Positions 48,953 to 58,478 of a DNA stretch of 64,000 bases are shown piece after piece. Each line of letters begins with the position of its first letter. Position 1 is the stretch's first letter. The notes under the pieces are model-generated. The model made no database searches. It was given only the letters and a program-made list of their open reading frames with translations, and was not told where the DNA came from. This DNA is from JBGLNJ01 sp034434835 (GTDB taxonomy: Bacteria > Chloroflexota > Anaerolineae > Fen-1058). The stretch lies in NCBI GenBank assembly GCA_034434835.1, contig DAOTXX010000123.1:1-64000 (forward strand). The letters are read 5' to 3'. The translations under genes were made by a program, and so were the position numbers.

Positions 48953-50458
48953 ATGAATTCGCGGTGGCGAAGTTTCCTGTTATTCGTCGCCATCATAGCG
49001 GCTATTATGGCACAGATTCCCGCTATCCTGCGAGTGCATATCGTTGAGTACGACGAAGCGGTCTATATGGACATAGCTCGTAATATCCAACGCATTGGCG
49101 CCCCCATTCGCTCTTCAGGAGCAAAGGGTGTTTATGATGTGCATGCTCCGCTATATGTGCACCTGCTGAGTCTGTACGCAGGACCGTCAGTGCAAGACAT
49201 TTTCATCGCTCGGCTGATTACATCTTTGTTTGGATTGGGGAGTATCATCCTTGTTTTTTTGATTGGGGAGCGGTTGGCTGGCACGCTCGCAGGATTTGTT
49301 GCTGCTCTCGTGTTGGCTGTCAATCCATTGTTTGCCCTTTACTCGTTCTTTATTCGCATGGAGATTCCATCGGTTTTCATGTTGCTCGTAGGATTGCTTG
49401 CCTGGCTTGGTTGCAATGATAAAACACCGCCAAGTCGGTTGATCTTGGCTGGTTCGGTGTTCGCCTTAGCAGTATTATTTCGTGAGTTTTCCCTTCCGTT
49501 TGTAGTCTGTTGCAGCTCATATAGCTTGGTTATGTGTCGGTCGAAACGGCAAATTCTTCAAAGCGCCCTGCTCAGCCTGCCAGCTATCCTGGCCTTTGTA
49601 GCATGGTTGGTGTGGCTGAACAACCAATCGCCTAGCCAATTCCAGGGCTTGGTTGCGCGCTGGGTGAGTAGCTCGGTGGGAAGTAGCCTTGAGTCGCGCC
49701 AACTCGTTTCCGCATCCGATTGGGGCAAGCACCTCGCTCAAAATGTGTTGGGCGTCATTGTATCGGCCTCATTCGCCATCGCTACGGCGCGTGTTTTGCG
49801 CAATGTCCGCAACAGCGTCGCTGACATGCGACTCTTTTTCGCAGGTTATGTAGGGATAGCCGTTGGCTCCTCATTCTTCATATCTCTCAAAGAACCTCGC
49901 CACCTGATCGAAGTGATCCCGATGGCGGCGTTACTGGTCGCACTCAGCGTAAATTGGAATACTGTTCTGGACTGGGCGCGACGGAACACAGTGCGAACAA
50001 GCTTGACCCTGTTAGGTTTGGTGATAACGCTGATTCTAATCTCTCCAATCCGAGTGCCGCTCAGGGACAGATTGAACCCAAGAAATTGGTTTGAGCCAAC
50101 ATACGCGCATCGTGTCTTTAACAATGATCCCTACTATAATATATTGCGTGTGGCGGGTCAGTACATCCTGGAGCGTACCTCGCCGAACGAACGGGTCACA
50201 GTGGTGCACGAAGCAACTGTAACGGGCTACTATGCCGACCGACACTATGAAATGCTTTATACCTTGCCTTATGAGCGTGTACTTCAGATTCTTGACTGTA
50301 CGCGCTACCTGGTGTGGGACCACACGGTGTTTCCAAAATTATCAAGCGAGCAAATCAAGTCCGTGGAAGACTATGTGATGCAACACTTTGTGGTCGAACA
50401 GGTGATTCAAGATGCGTACCGTCAAGTGACGATTTATCATCGTATCAATGTCCAATAA
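48953..50458 (+). CDS. GT39/PMT-like membrane glycosyltransferase
   Basis: This 501-aa GT-C-type protein has about nine helices and the PMT acidic motif in VEYDEAVYMDIARNI (about residues 30-44), then VHAPLYVHLLSLY and GFVAALVLAVNPLFALYS. It should transfer a sugar from a lipid carrier on the outer face of the membrane. The ATG at 48953 starts just before the first helix (SFLLFVAIIAAIMAQIPAIL); the open frame upstream reaches into the preceding gene's stop region. The Wzt-type ATPase gene starts two bases after its stop. Confidence 0.82.
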   Translation: MNSRWRSFLLFVAIIAAIMAQIPAILRVHIVEYDEAVYMDIARNIQRIGAPIRSSGAKGVYDVHAPLYVHLLSLYAGPSVQDIFIARLITSLFGLGSIILVFLIGERLAGTLAGFVAALVLAVNPLFALYSFFIRMEIPSVFMLLVGLLAWLGCNDKTPPSRLILAGSVFALAVLFREFSLPFVVCCSSYSLVMCRSKRQILQSALLSLPAILAFVAWLVWLNNQSPSQFQGLVARWVSSSVGSSLESRQLVSASDWGKHLAQNVLGVIVSASFAIATARVLRNVRNSVADMRLFFAGYVGIAVGSSFFISLKEPRHLIEVIPMAALLVALSVNWNTVLDWARRNTVRTSLTLLGLVITLILISPIRVPLRDRLNPRNWFEPTYAHRVFNNDPYYNILRVAGQYILERTSPNERVTVVHEATVTGYYADRHYEMLYTLPYERVLQILDCTRYLVWDHTVFPKLSSEQIKSVEDYVMQHFVVEQVIQDAYRQVTIYHRINVQ

Positions 50459-50460
50459 AG

Positions 50461-51729
50461 ATGAGGAAACTTGTGCCGGTTCTCGAGTTCAATCAAGTTT
50501 CAAAGAGATTTCACCTCAATCCTTCCAAGCCGCGCTCGTTTCTTGAAGCTATCACATCACTCGGCAAGCGGCGCACGAACGAGTCTGGCGTAGATTCAGA
50601 GTTCTGGGTCTTGCGTGATTTTTCGACAACTGTGCATCCTGGCGAAGCGGTGGGCATCATCGGCAATAATGGCGCGGGTAAGAGTACGATCCTCAAGTTG
50701 GCCGCCGGGATCATTGCGCCGACTCAAGGCCGCGTTGTGCTCAACGGTCGCGTGGGCGCACTGCTCGAGATCGGCGTCGGCTTCCACCCCGACCTGAGTG
50801 GGCGAGAAAACATTTATCTGAACGGGGCGATCATTGGCCTGAGCCGGCACGAGATGAAGGCACGGCTCGATGAGATCGTTGCTTTTTCTGAAATCGGCGA
50901 GTTCATTGACGTGCCGGTCCGGCACTATTCGTCGGGAATGTTGGTGCGCCTGGGCTTTTCCGTCGCTACGAGCATCAGCCCCGACATTTTGCTGGTGGAC
51001 GAAGTGCTGGCCGTCGGCGACTGGGCGTTTCGATACAAATGCCTTGAGCGCATCGAGATGATGCTCAAGCAAGGCACAGCGATCCTTTATGTTTCGCATG
51101 GCCTCGATGAGGTGCGCCATCTGTGCCAGCGGGCCATCTGGATCGAGCACGGCCGCGTGCAGGTGGAGGGCAAGCCAGACGAAGTGGTGCGCGCCTACAT
51201 CAACGCCTCGCTTGAGGAGCACGGGACGCATGTGTGGGAATTGGGCGATGCGCAGGATCGCGGACGACGCATGGGCAGTGGCGAAGTCGAGATCACCGGC
51301 GTGGCGATCTTGGATAGTTATGGCCATCCATGCGACAGCTTTCTGAATGGCTCGCCTTTTGTGGTGCGAATTGACTATCATTGTCGCCAACCTGTCGAAC
51401 ACTTGGCTTTTGGGCTAAGCATTTATGCTGAGGATAATACGTGGATCACTAGTCCGAATTCCATCGAACAGAATCATAACCTTCAATTGGGTGAGGCGGG
51501 TAGCGTCTACTACGTGGTAGACGAGTTGCCGCTCAAGGCAGGCAACTATGAGCTGACAGTGACAGTGTTCGATCCGAGCGTGGCCATGTACAAGCCATAT
51601 GACCACTTGCATCGCAAGTATCGCTTTACGGTGGTGGAGCGCGCAAGGCCCTTGCCTCAGGATGGTTGGGTCGAATTGCCACATCATTGGTTGGACGAAC
51701 AAGGTTGGGCTCGCGCTTTCCCAAAGTGA
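50461..51729 (+). CDS. polysaccharide ABC exporter ATPase, Wzt type, with C-terminal substrate-recognition domain
   Basis: This 422-aa ATPase has an NBD (about 1-250: Walker A in IIGNNGAGKSTILKL, HYSSGMLVRLGF signature, Walker B ILLVDEVLAVGD, H-loop LYVSHGL) and a C-terminal beta-sandwich domain (about 280-410: GEVEITGVAILDSYG, PFVVRIDYHCRQP, GNYELTVTVFDPS). The second domain matches Wzt_C, which recognises the modified end of the glycan to be exported. A matching ABC-2 permease (Wzm) is not in the window. A coiled-coil gene follows about 57 bp later. Confidence 0.9.
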   Translation: MRKLVPVLEFNQVSKRFHLNPSKPRSFLEAITSLGKRRTNESGVDSEFWVLRDFSTTVHPGEAVGIIGNNGAGKSTILKLAAGIIAPTQGRVVLNGRVGALLEIGVGFHPDLSGRENIYLNGAIIGLSRHEMKARLDEIVAFSEIGEFIDVPVRHYSSGMLVRLGFSVATSISPDILLVDEVLAVGDWAFRYKCLERIEMMLKQGTAILYVSHGLDEVRHLCQRAIWIEHGRVQVEGKPDEVVRAYINASLEEHGTHVWELGDAQDRGRRMGSGEVEITGVAILDSYGHPCDSFLNGSPFVVRIDYHCRQPVEHLAFGLSIYAEDNTWITSPNSIEQNHNLQLGEAGSVYYVVDELPLKAGNYELTVTVFDPSVAMYKPYDHLHRKYRFTVVERARPLPQDGWVELPHHWLDEQGWARAFPK

Positions 51730-51785
51730 CAAGGGAAGATTCAATCTGCGCACGTGTTATGCCTTTAGCTACAAGAGAGGCTCCC

Positions 51786-52157
51786 GTGAATAATCAACAC
51801 CAACCTTTCGAATTACCCGAAATTCGCGAGCACGATTTCCAGTCCCGTGTGCCAGTGCTCGGCCCCATCATTCAGTTCATTCGGCGCGCGTTGTATCAAC
51901 TGACGGCCAAATGGGGCATCGTTGTGGTGATCGATCAACAGAACCGGATGAATCAGATGATCATGCAACACCTGAACCGCCAAGCATGCGAACTCGATAC
52001 CCGGCTGCGTGAGCTCGATGACCGGCTTATTGATCAAGATCGCGACCTGGCTTATTTAAGCCGCACGATTGCCGAGTTGGAACTTCGACAGCGTCATCTC
52101 GCCAAGTTACTTCGACCACAGTCTCACTCTGAGCCTCAGCCTCCGACCGTTGAGTAG
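51786..52157 (+). CDS. small amphipathic/coiled-coil protein, locus paralogue 1
   Basis: This 123-aa protein lacks a recognised enzyme domain. It begins with FELPEIREHDF, then SRVPVLGPIIQFIRRALYQL, an amphipathic or membrane-associated block, then QQNRMNQMIMQHLNRQ and a long coiled coil (about 65-115). It belongs with the proteins at 56715-57230 and 58479-59012. The start is a GTG at 51786 preceded by AGAGAGG; frames from 51666 lie inside the previous gene. Similar segments often precede catalytic domains in glycosyltransferases and methyltransferases; a free-standing scaffold or length-control role is inferred. Confidence 0.72.
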   Translation: MNNQHQPFELPEIREHDFQSRVPVLGPIIQFIRRALYQLTAKWGIVVVIDQQNRMNQMIMQHLNRQACELDTRLRELDDRLIDQDRDLAYLSRTIAELELRQRHLAKLLRPQSHSEPQPPTVE

Positions 52158-52159
52158 CG

Positions 52160-53344
52160 ATGCGACTGGCAGTTGTCACTCCCCTCGACACTCGCTCAAC
52201 CGGCGTAGCAGATTATAGTCGCGACCTGCTGCCGCACTTGGCCCGGGCCGCTGGAGAAACCATTACGGTCTACAGTGGAGACGCAATCTTGCCCCCGAAC
52301 CTTGTGTGCGAAGGTTGGACGTGGCGGCCAATAGGCGAACTAGCCCGGGATGCACGCCGGTTTGATTTAATCATCTACCAGATGGGGAATAGTCCAGCCC
52401 ACGATTTCATAACACCATTCCTGCTCAGGCAGCCAGGGCTGGTCGTGTTGCATGATATATCGCTGCATTACTGTTATGCACGTCAGGTTGTTGCAGGCAG
52501 ACCTAGCTTGTACTTTCGGGCATTCGGCTTCGGTTATGGCGTGGAGGGCACACAGTTAGGCTGGCGATATTTACAGCAGGGCGCAACCGTTGCATATCCT
52601 GATTACCTGTTAAGTGAGTGGCTGGCGATACGTAGTCCGGGTGTGATCGTCCATAGTCAACACGCCTTCGAGATTCTTGCCCAGCGTTGTCCGGCGGCAC
52701 GGATATGGCAAGTGCCTATGCCAATGCCCTTGCCTGCCCTCATATCGAGAACGGACGCACGCGCGCGTTTGGGCCTGAACGCAGAGGACTTGCTGATCAT
52801 AATCTTCGGTGTCTTGAATCTGAGCAAGAAGCCATTAGTTGTGTTGGACGCACTAAGCCGTCTGCGCGCTGCGCACATCCCGGCGCGAGCGGTTTTTCTT
52901 GGGGTGGAAAACTCGCCATTCCGACTCCAGCCCGAGGTAGAAGAGCGAAGGCTCGAGGCAGACGTGATCCATTTGGGGTATGTTCCAGATTTGGCGACCG
53001 CCCGCTTGTGGATGTTTGCCGCAGATGTTGGCGTTGGGCTACGCTCGCCTTATTGGGGAGAGACTCCATCGTCTGCCTTGCGGATAATGGCGACGGGAAC
53101 GCCAATGATCGTGAGCGAGGTCGGAGCATTGGTCGAGCTGCCGGATGCGGCTTGTATCAAGATCGCACCTGACATGCCAGATGAAGCCGGTGCGCTTTAC
53201 CTTGCTCTCAAACAGCTTTATGAACAACCTGACCGTCGGCAGGCGATGGGCACTGCCGCTCGTGCCTATGTAGCCGAACGGCATGACCCAGACAAGGTCG
53301 CCATTGAATATCTTAAAGTAGTTGATGCCATCATAGACGGCTAA
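52160..53344 (+). CDS. GT4-family glycosyltransferase
   Basis: This 394-aa GT-B enzyme starts MRLAVVTPLDTRSTGVADYSRDLL and has the C-terminal donor-binding signature GETPSSALRIMATGTPMIVSEVGAL (in parts: GETPSSALRIMATG, about 300-313). GIFGVLNLSKKPLVVLDAL near 220 starts the second Rossmann domain. It adds one sugar to the growing glycan in the cytosol. It begins two bases after the coiled-coil gene and is followed eight bases later by a paralogue of similar layout. Confidence 0.87.
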   Translation: MRLAVVTPLDTRSTGVADYSRDLLPHLARAAGETITVYSGDAILPPNLVCEGWTWRPIGELARDARRFDLIIYQMGNSPAHDFITPFLLRQPGLVVLHDISLHYCYARQVVAGRPSLYFRAFGFGYGVEGTQLGWRYLQQGATVAYPDYLLSEWLAIRSPGVIVHSQHAFEILAQRCPAARIWQVPMPMPLPALISRTDARARLGLNAEDLLIIIFGVLNLSKKPLVVLDALSRLRAAHIPARAVFLGVENSPFRLQPEVEERRLEADVIHLGYVPDLATARLWMFAADVGVGLRSPYWGETPSSALRIMATGTPMIVSEVGALVELPDAACIKIAPDMPDEAGALYLALKQLYEQPDRRQAMGTAARAYVAERHDPDKVAIEYLKVVDAIIDG

Positions 53345-53351
53345 GGATAAA

Positions 53352-54572
53352 ATGAAAGCAGGGAACACAAGAATAAACCTGGCCTATATCAGCCCGGTGA
53401 ATCCAATCCCAAACGGACTATCGGATTACAGTGAGGCTCTTTTACCGGCCTTGTCCGAGCTCGCCGATATCACTTTGTATAGCGATTGTGGTACGCCTTC
53501 TAATCCCTTGATTGCTGAACGATTTGTAACTCGTCCCATTTCATCTCTCCCACGTTATCGAGCCGAACATGATCTGCGCCTGTATCAGATTGGCAACAGC
53601 CCGGATCATCGAAACGCGTTTGATAATCTTCGGCGGCTGCCAGGCATCGTCACACTCCACGAACCGTTTCTACACCACGGCTTTCTCTCCATTTCGCGGA
53701 CGCGCTATCGCCGTGAAGTATTCTATGAATTAGGGACCGCTGATGAGAACGAGGTAGAACGCTTGATGGCTTTAACCATGAAGGATGACCGTGCCCAGTT
53801 GTTGGCGCTCCCTTTGATCGGTCGGATCGTTGATTCGAGTCTAGGAATAGTTGTGCATAACCAGACCGCCCGCCGGATGATCGAAGAGCATCGCTTGGCT
53901 CGGACGACATTTCGAGATAGCGAGATCACTGTGATTCCGCACCTGATGCCCATCCCTAGTATATCTTGTCCCGGGGCAAATCGCTCAGAATTGAAACTGC
54001 CGACAGAAGCACTAGTTATAGGTATGGCGGGAGTGGTTCATCCCACAAAAGAGCCTTCTTTGGTGCTACAGGCATTTGCCCAAGCGTCTGCTAACTTGCC
54101 TAACGCCTGGTTGGCCTTCATCGGCGCGTTGCCCGTTAATTGTGATCTGCCGGCCCTTGCGCGGGATCTCGGTATAGCCGACCGCGTGACTTTTTTAGGA
54201 CGGGTTGACCCAATTGATCGAATGCATCGTGTAATAGCAGCCTGTGACCTACTCGTTAACTTGCGCCAACCGACCATTGGCGAAACATCCGGCACAGCTT
54301 TGCGAGCCATGGCATTAGGACGACCGCTCATTGTGCGTAATGTCGGATGGTATAGTGAATTGCCAGACGGAACATGCCTCAAAATTAGCCCGACGGCTGG
54401 TGTGGCCGAGTTAGCTTCGGTCATACTCGTGTTAGGAACGTCTCCCGATACTCGCCAAAGTATGGGAGAACAGGCTCGCCGCTATGTTCAAACTGAATGT
54501 AACGTTGCGACGGTGGCTCGGCGCTACGCAGATTTCTTGAAGAGCGTGTATGAACGGGTGACAGTGTGTTGA
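53352..54572 (+). CDS. GT4-family glycosyltransferase (paralogue of the preceding one)
   Basis: This 406-aa GT-B enzyme shares with the preceding protein the N-terminal NGLSDYSEALLPAL / GVADYSRDLLPHL block, the RLYQIGNSP segment and the GETSGTALRAMALGRPLIVRN donor site. The two look like an old tandem duplication with diverged specificity. Its stop overlaps the GTG/TTG start of the next gene. Confidence 0.87.
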   Translation: MKAGNTRINLAYISPVNPIPNGLSDYSEALLPALSELADITLYSDCGTPSNPLIAERFVTRPISSLPRYRAEHDLRLYQIGNSPDHRNAFDNLRRLPGIVTLHEPFLHHGFLSISRTRYRREVFYELGTADENEVERLMALTMKDDRAQLLALPLIGRIVDSSLGIVVHNQTARRMIEEHRLARTTFRDSEITVIPHLMPIPSISCPGANRSELKLPTEALVIGMAGVVHPTKEPSLVLQAFAQASANLPNAWLAFIGALPVNCDLPALARDLGIADRVTFLGRVDPIDRMHRVIAACDLLVNLRQPTIGETSGTALRAMALGRPLIVRNVGWYSELPDGTCLKISPTAGVAELASVILVLGTSPDTRQSMGEQARRYVQTECNVATVARRYADFLKSVYERVTVC

Positions 54573-56674
54573 TTATTCCTGTTGTCGTTTGGGCCCTGTG
54601 CCTCTGGACCGGCTATGGGCTTTTTCAACTCATCGGCCCCAGGAACCTGAGGCTCGACGTTCCTGGTGGGTTGTTCCTGTACGGCATAGCCGGGGCATTG
54701 ATCCTTGGCTGGATCGCCTTAGTCACAGCAGAAATGGGGACGTTTTCGGCTCTCGCGATTACGCTCTTGGGCACACTTGTGGGCACAATTGGCTGGTTAG
54801 CGACACATCGTCGGGGCGCACGTGTGAGACTTGATTTCACCAGGAGCAATCGAACCGAAAAGATTTTCCTGGTCGCACTAATCATCCTGACAGGCGTGTT
54901 GTATTTTCGCCCACACGAGTTCATCTTCGGGGGGGCAGATGCAGGTGTGTACGTCAATCTGGGCGCACAGCTCTCGCGCTCCGGCCACTGGGTGATTTTC
55001 AATCCCGACCTGGCAGCGATTCCGTCAGCCGACTATCCCATGCTGTTCCGTGAGCAGCCACCCAACCAGATCCCGCGTTATTACCAGTTGCCAGGTTTCT
55101 ACATCGCTGACAGCAACGCTGGAATGATCATCCCACAATTCTATCCGCTTCACACCATCTGGCTGGCAATAGCTCACGGTTTGGGAGGTGTGTGGGCCAA
55201 TCTGTTCATGACGCCGTTGTGGGGCATATTAGGAGTGCTGGCGTTCTACTTTGCCGTGCGCGAAACTTTTGCGATGCCACTAGCCACGCTAGCATCCAGC
55301 CTTCTCGCGCTCACACCGCTCCAAATTTGGTTTGCCCGTTATCCAACCGCTGAAGTCCTGACACAGTTCTTGATGTTCAGCGGTTTGTATGCTTTTGCCC
55401 GATATGCCCGTCATGGAGAAAAGTGGGCAGCCATTCTTGCAGGCCTTGCTCTGGGACAGGTGATGTTGGCCCGGCTGGATACTTATTTTGTTCTAGGAGC
55501 GCTCATTGTATATCCCGCCTTCCTGTATCTGCGCGGAAAACTTGACCAGCGGTTCTGGTATTTTGCGCTGCCGATGCTGGCGATGGGCGCTCATTCTCTC
55601 ATTCATGCGGTATGGCAAGGTTGGCCCTACTTTTATAATGTCTATTCGGGAGGTGCATCGCTCTTGCCCCTGCTCCCGGCGATTCTCGGTGGACTGGCTT
55701 TAGTTACTGTAGCATTTGCGATTTTTGCTCGAACCCTCGTGCGCCGCTCGGGTTGGGAAGCGCATGTCCAGTCTGGCTGGCGTGTACTATTGCTAACGGT
55801 TTCAGTCAGCCTGATGCTGCTGGCGCTTTACGCTTATTTTGTGTTGCCGCTCCAGGCTGATCCGACGCGCAAGGTTTTTTACTGGTACGCCCAGCACGAT
55901 ATTCCAGACGTTGAGCCTTACAACCTAGTTCGAATGGGATGGTATCTTTCGCCATTGGGCGTGGCGCTGGGAGTGCTGGGTATGGCGCTGCTCGTGCGCG
56001 AACAATTAACGGAGCACACGTGGCTCTTGATCGGAGTGGGCGTTTTCTTTTCGGTTTTGTATCTATATCGAACATTCAACAATCCGCACCATGTTTACGT
56101 GATGCGGCGGTATGTCCCGATGGTCATTCCGACCTTTGCGCTGGGCATTGCTTACAGCCTGATCCGACTGGCCGGCTTGCGGCCGTTTGGACGATGGGTC
56201 AGCATCGGATTGACAATAACTCAAGTGGCTTTGCTGTTATATGCCGGACGGATTATCATACGGCAAATAGATTACAGGGGAGGCATTGAGCAATTCCAGG
56301 TCCTTTCCAGCTTGGTGCCAGATCGGGCGATCGTCTTGTTCAACGATAACCGGCCGGTGGGAACAGCAGGGATCTTTGGCACTCCGTTGGCTTACCTGGA
56401 TGGCTATACTGTCATTGACCTGCAGGAAGATCGGATTGATCTCACCCGATTGGACGCTCTGATCATGGACTGGCTGGCCGAGCAGCGTCCTGTGGTTGTT
56501 ATTGAGGGCCCATCACGTGTCGCCGGGTTATGTGACCGCTGGCAGTGCAATCATCTGGGTACGACTAGGTTCGATACGCCTCTGTTAGAATCGTCTTACG
56601 AGCATTTTCCTAAAGCGGTTGTTCACATGCGGTACAACCTTGAGCTTTACCTGGTCAAGTCGGTGCAACTGTAG
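54566..56674 (+). CDS. GT-C-fold membrane protein (PMT/GT39-like)
   Basis: This 702-aa polytopic protein has about twelve helices. The first loop contains the acidic motif FGGADAGVYVNLGAQL (about 120-135), and FYIADSNAGMIIPQFYPLHTIWLA follows, an arrangement typical of PMT-like glycosyltransferases. A soluble C-terminal region begins near 580 (LVPDRAIVLFNDNRPVGTAG). The start is a GTG (54566) directly followed by TTG (54569); the TTG forms a TTGA overlap with the preceding stop, so either may be used. Confidence 0.8.
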   Translation: MLIIPVVVWALCLWTGYGLFQLIGPRNLRLDVPGGLFLYGIAGALILGWIALVTAEMGTFSALAITLLGTLVGTIGWLATHRRGARVRLDFTRSNRTEKIFLVALIILTGVLYFRPHEFIFGGADAGVYVNLGAQLSRSGHWVIFNPDLAAIPSADYPMLFREQPPNQIPRYYQLPGFYIADSNAGMIIPQFYPLHTIWLAIAHGLGGVWANLFMTPLWGILGVLAFYFAVRETFAMPLATLASSLLALTPLQIWFARYPTAEVLTQFLMFSGLYAFARYARHGEKWAAILAGLALGQVMLARLDTYFVLGALIVYPAFLYLRGKLDQRFWYFALPMLAMGAHSLIHAVWQGWPYFYNVYSGGASLLPLLPAILGGLALVTVAFAIFARTLVRRSGWEAHVQSGWRVLLLTVSVSLMLLALYAYFVLPLQADPTRKVFYWYAQHDIPDVEPYNLVRMGWYLSPLGVALGVLGMALLVREQLTEHTWLLIGVGVFFSVLYLYRTFNNPHHVYVMRRYVPMVIPTFALGIAYSLIRLAGLRPFGRWVSIGLTITQVALLLYAGRIIIRQIDYRGGIEQFQVLSSLVPDRAIVLFNDNRPVGTAGIFGTPLAYLDGYTVIDLQEDRIDLTRLDALIMDWLAEQRPVVVIEGPSRVAGLCDRWQCNHLGTTRFDTPLLESSYEHFPKAVVHMRYNLELYLVKSVQL

Positions 56675-56714
56675 TGGGAGATATTGGATTGCACACACAT
56701 TGTTCGGAGGAAAG

Positions 56715-57230
56715 ATGATATCGTCCGCAGATTCAACCGTTGACAACCCGACCGAGGAACTGCCTGATGGTGTCATCGAAATTCATGATCCCGAGATTGA
56801 TCCGGCCCAGATCATGGAGCAAATTCGTGACCGAGTTCGTCAGCGGCGCAAAGAATCAGATTATCCCCGCCGAATGTTGCCGATGTTTGGCGCTGCGGCG
56901 TATCCTGGAGAACCAGAAAAGGGGGACCCGGAACTGTATTACCATCTTCGCCAGGCAAACGAGCTTTACTATCAGATCGGGGTCGAGGCTACGCTCGCGT
57001 CGTCGCCAGCAACTCGATTGCCGATTTTAGGACCTGTATGGAAGCTAATCAGGCGAGAGGCGCACAACCTGGTGCTCTTTTACCTGGGCAAGTTGACGCA
57101 GCAACAGGTGACAGTTAACCGACACTTGGTTAGCACACTCAACAGGATGGTGGTGCAAATGCAAGAGCAACAGGCAGAAATCAAGACATTGCGCCAAGAG
57201 CTTGAGCAATTGCAACAGGCATCGAAATAG
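56715..57230 (+). CDS. small amphipathic/coiled-coil protein, locus paralogue 2
   Basis: This 171-aa protein has DGVIEIHDPEIDPAQIMEQIRD near the N-terminus, then LRQANELYYQI and a LPILGPVWKLIRREAHNLVLFY block (hydrophobic/amphipathic). It continues GKLTQQQVTVNRHLVSTLNRM and ends in a coiled coil (MQEQQAEIKTLRQELEQLQ). It is clearly related to the 177-aa protein at 58479 and more distantly to the 123-aa protein at 51786. The start is the ATG at 56715 with GGAGGAAAG directly upstream. It is flanked by a GT-C protein and a GT4 enzyme. Confidence 0.78.
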   Translation: MISSADSTVDNPTEELPDGVIEIHDPEIDPAQIMEQIRDRVRQRRKESDYPRRMLPMFGAAAYPGEPEKGDPELYYHLRQANELYYQIGVEATLASSPATRLPILGPVWKLIRREAHNLVLFYLGKLTQQQVTVNRHLVSTLNRMVVQMQEQQAEIKTLRQELEQLQQASK

Positions 57231-57244
57231 GCAGTTAAAGAACG

Positions 57245-58447
57245 ATGAAAGTCGCGATTGTGGTTCCCCGCTACGGGCCGGATGTATTGGGAGGGGCAGA
57301 ATCCCAGGCGCGGGGATTTGCCGAAGAGATTGCGCGTCGAGGATGGCCTGTGGAGGTGTGGACGACCTGTGTCCGCAGCCTATACACATGGGAGAACGTT
57401 TATCCTGCAGGTCATTCAGAGGAGCAAGGAGTCGTTGTCCGCCGCTTTCCTATCACTCAATATGACCCTATCCGCCAAGCCGAACTATACAGTCGAATAG
57501 GCTCGCGGGGTTTTCTCACCGCGGACGACCAATATGCCTGGTTGGAAAGTGGCGCTCATAGCGCCCGGTTATACGAGCATGTGGCCCGGTATGCCGCTGA
57601 GTTTGACGTGCTGGTTGTGCTGCCTTACGCGATGCCGTTGGCGCATTATGCGGCCTGGACCGCTCCTGCGCGAGTCGTGATGTGGCCGTGCTTACACGAT
57701 GAGCCGATCGTGTACACCGAGCCAGTTCACCTCCTGTTGACAAGTGTTTGGGGCGTCATGTTTAACTCGCCCGAAGAGAGTAACTTGGCGCTTCGTTTGG
57801 GCGTGCGGCTAAATCATTATGCCGTCCTAGGAGAGGGTGTCACTTTGATTTGCCCTGAGAGTAATTCAGATGAACACATGGTGCAGCCTCATGTCCTACT
57901 ATATGCCGGGCGCCTGGAGGAAGGAAAGAACCTGTCCTTGCTTTACAATTATGTCCGTCGCTATGCCGATGAAGGCAGACACATTCGATTGGTCGTGCTC
58001 GGACAGGGACCCGCCAAGCCCCCCCGGCATCCAGCCTTTGAGTATCGTGGTTTCGTGCCTGAAGAAGAGAAAGCCTCTGTTTATGCCTCGGCGCTGGCTT
58101 TATGCCAACCTTCGCTGAATGAGAGCTTTTCTTTGACAATCATGGAATCATGGTTGGCAACCCGGCCAGTCTTGGTGCATGCTGATTGTGCGGTGACCCG
58201 GGGGCATGTCCATCGCAGCAAAGGCGGACTGTGGTTCCGCACCTATGAGGAATTCGTATGCGCCATCGAGTGGCTACAGGCCCATCCTGATCTTGCGGCT
58301 CGCATGGGGCGGAATGGACGGCAATATGTGTTGGCCAACTATTCCTGGTCGGCTGTTGTGAACCGATTTAAATCCCTGGTTCAGCGTTGGAAAGACCAGG
58401 ATGCCCAGGTCGCCAATAAGCATCGAGCGGCTGTGAAAATGGATTGA
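57245..58447 (+). CDS. GT4-family glycosyltransferase
   Basis: This 400-aa GT-B enzyme starts MKVAIVVPRYGPDVLGGAESQARGF, a classic GT4 N-terminus. The second domain begins near YAGRLEEGKNLSLLYNYV and the donor site is in PSLNESFSLTIMESWLATRPVLVHADC (in parts: NESFSLTIMESWLATRP). It is separated by 14 bp from the coiled-coil gene and followed by another coiled-coil gene 31 bp later. Confidence 0.87.
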   Translation: MKVAIVVPRYGPDVLGGAESQARGFAEEIARRGWPVEVWTTCVRSLYTWENVYPAGHSEEQGVVVRRFPITQYDPIRQAELYSRIGSRGFLTADDQYAWLESGAHSARLYEHVARYAAEFDVLVVLPYAMPLAHYAAWTAPARVVMWPCLHDEPIVYTEPVHLLLTSVWGVMFNSPEESNLALRLGVRLNHYAVLGEGVTLICPESNSDEHMVQPHVLLYAGRLEEGKNLSLLYNYVRRYADEGRHIRLVVLGQGPAKPPRHPAFEYRGFVPEEEKASVYASALALCQPSLNESFSLTIMESWLATRPVLVHADCAVTRGHVHRSKGGLWFRTYEEFVCAIEWLQAHPDLAARMGRNGRQYVLANYSWSAVVNRFKSLVQRWKDQDAQVANKHRAAVKMD

Positions 58448-58478
58448 CCAGAAATCCTATTAGTTTGGTGAGATCGAG

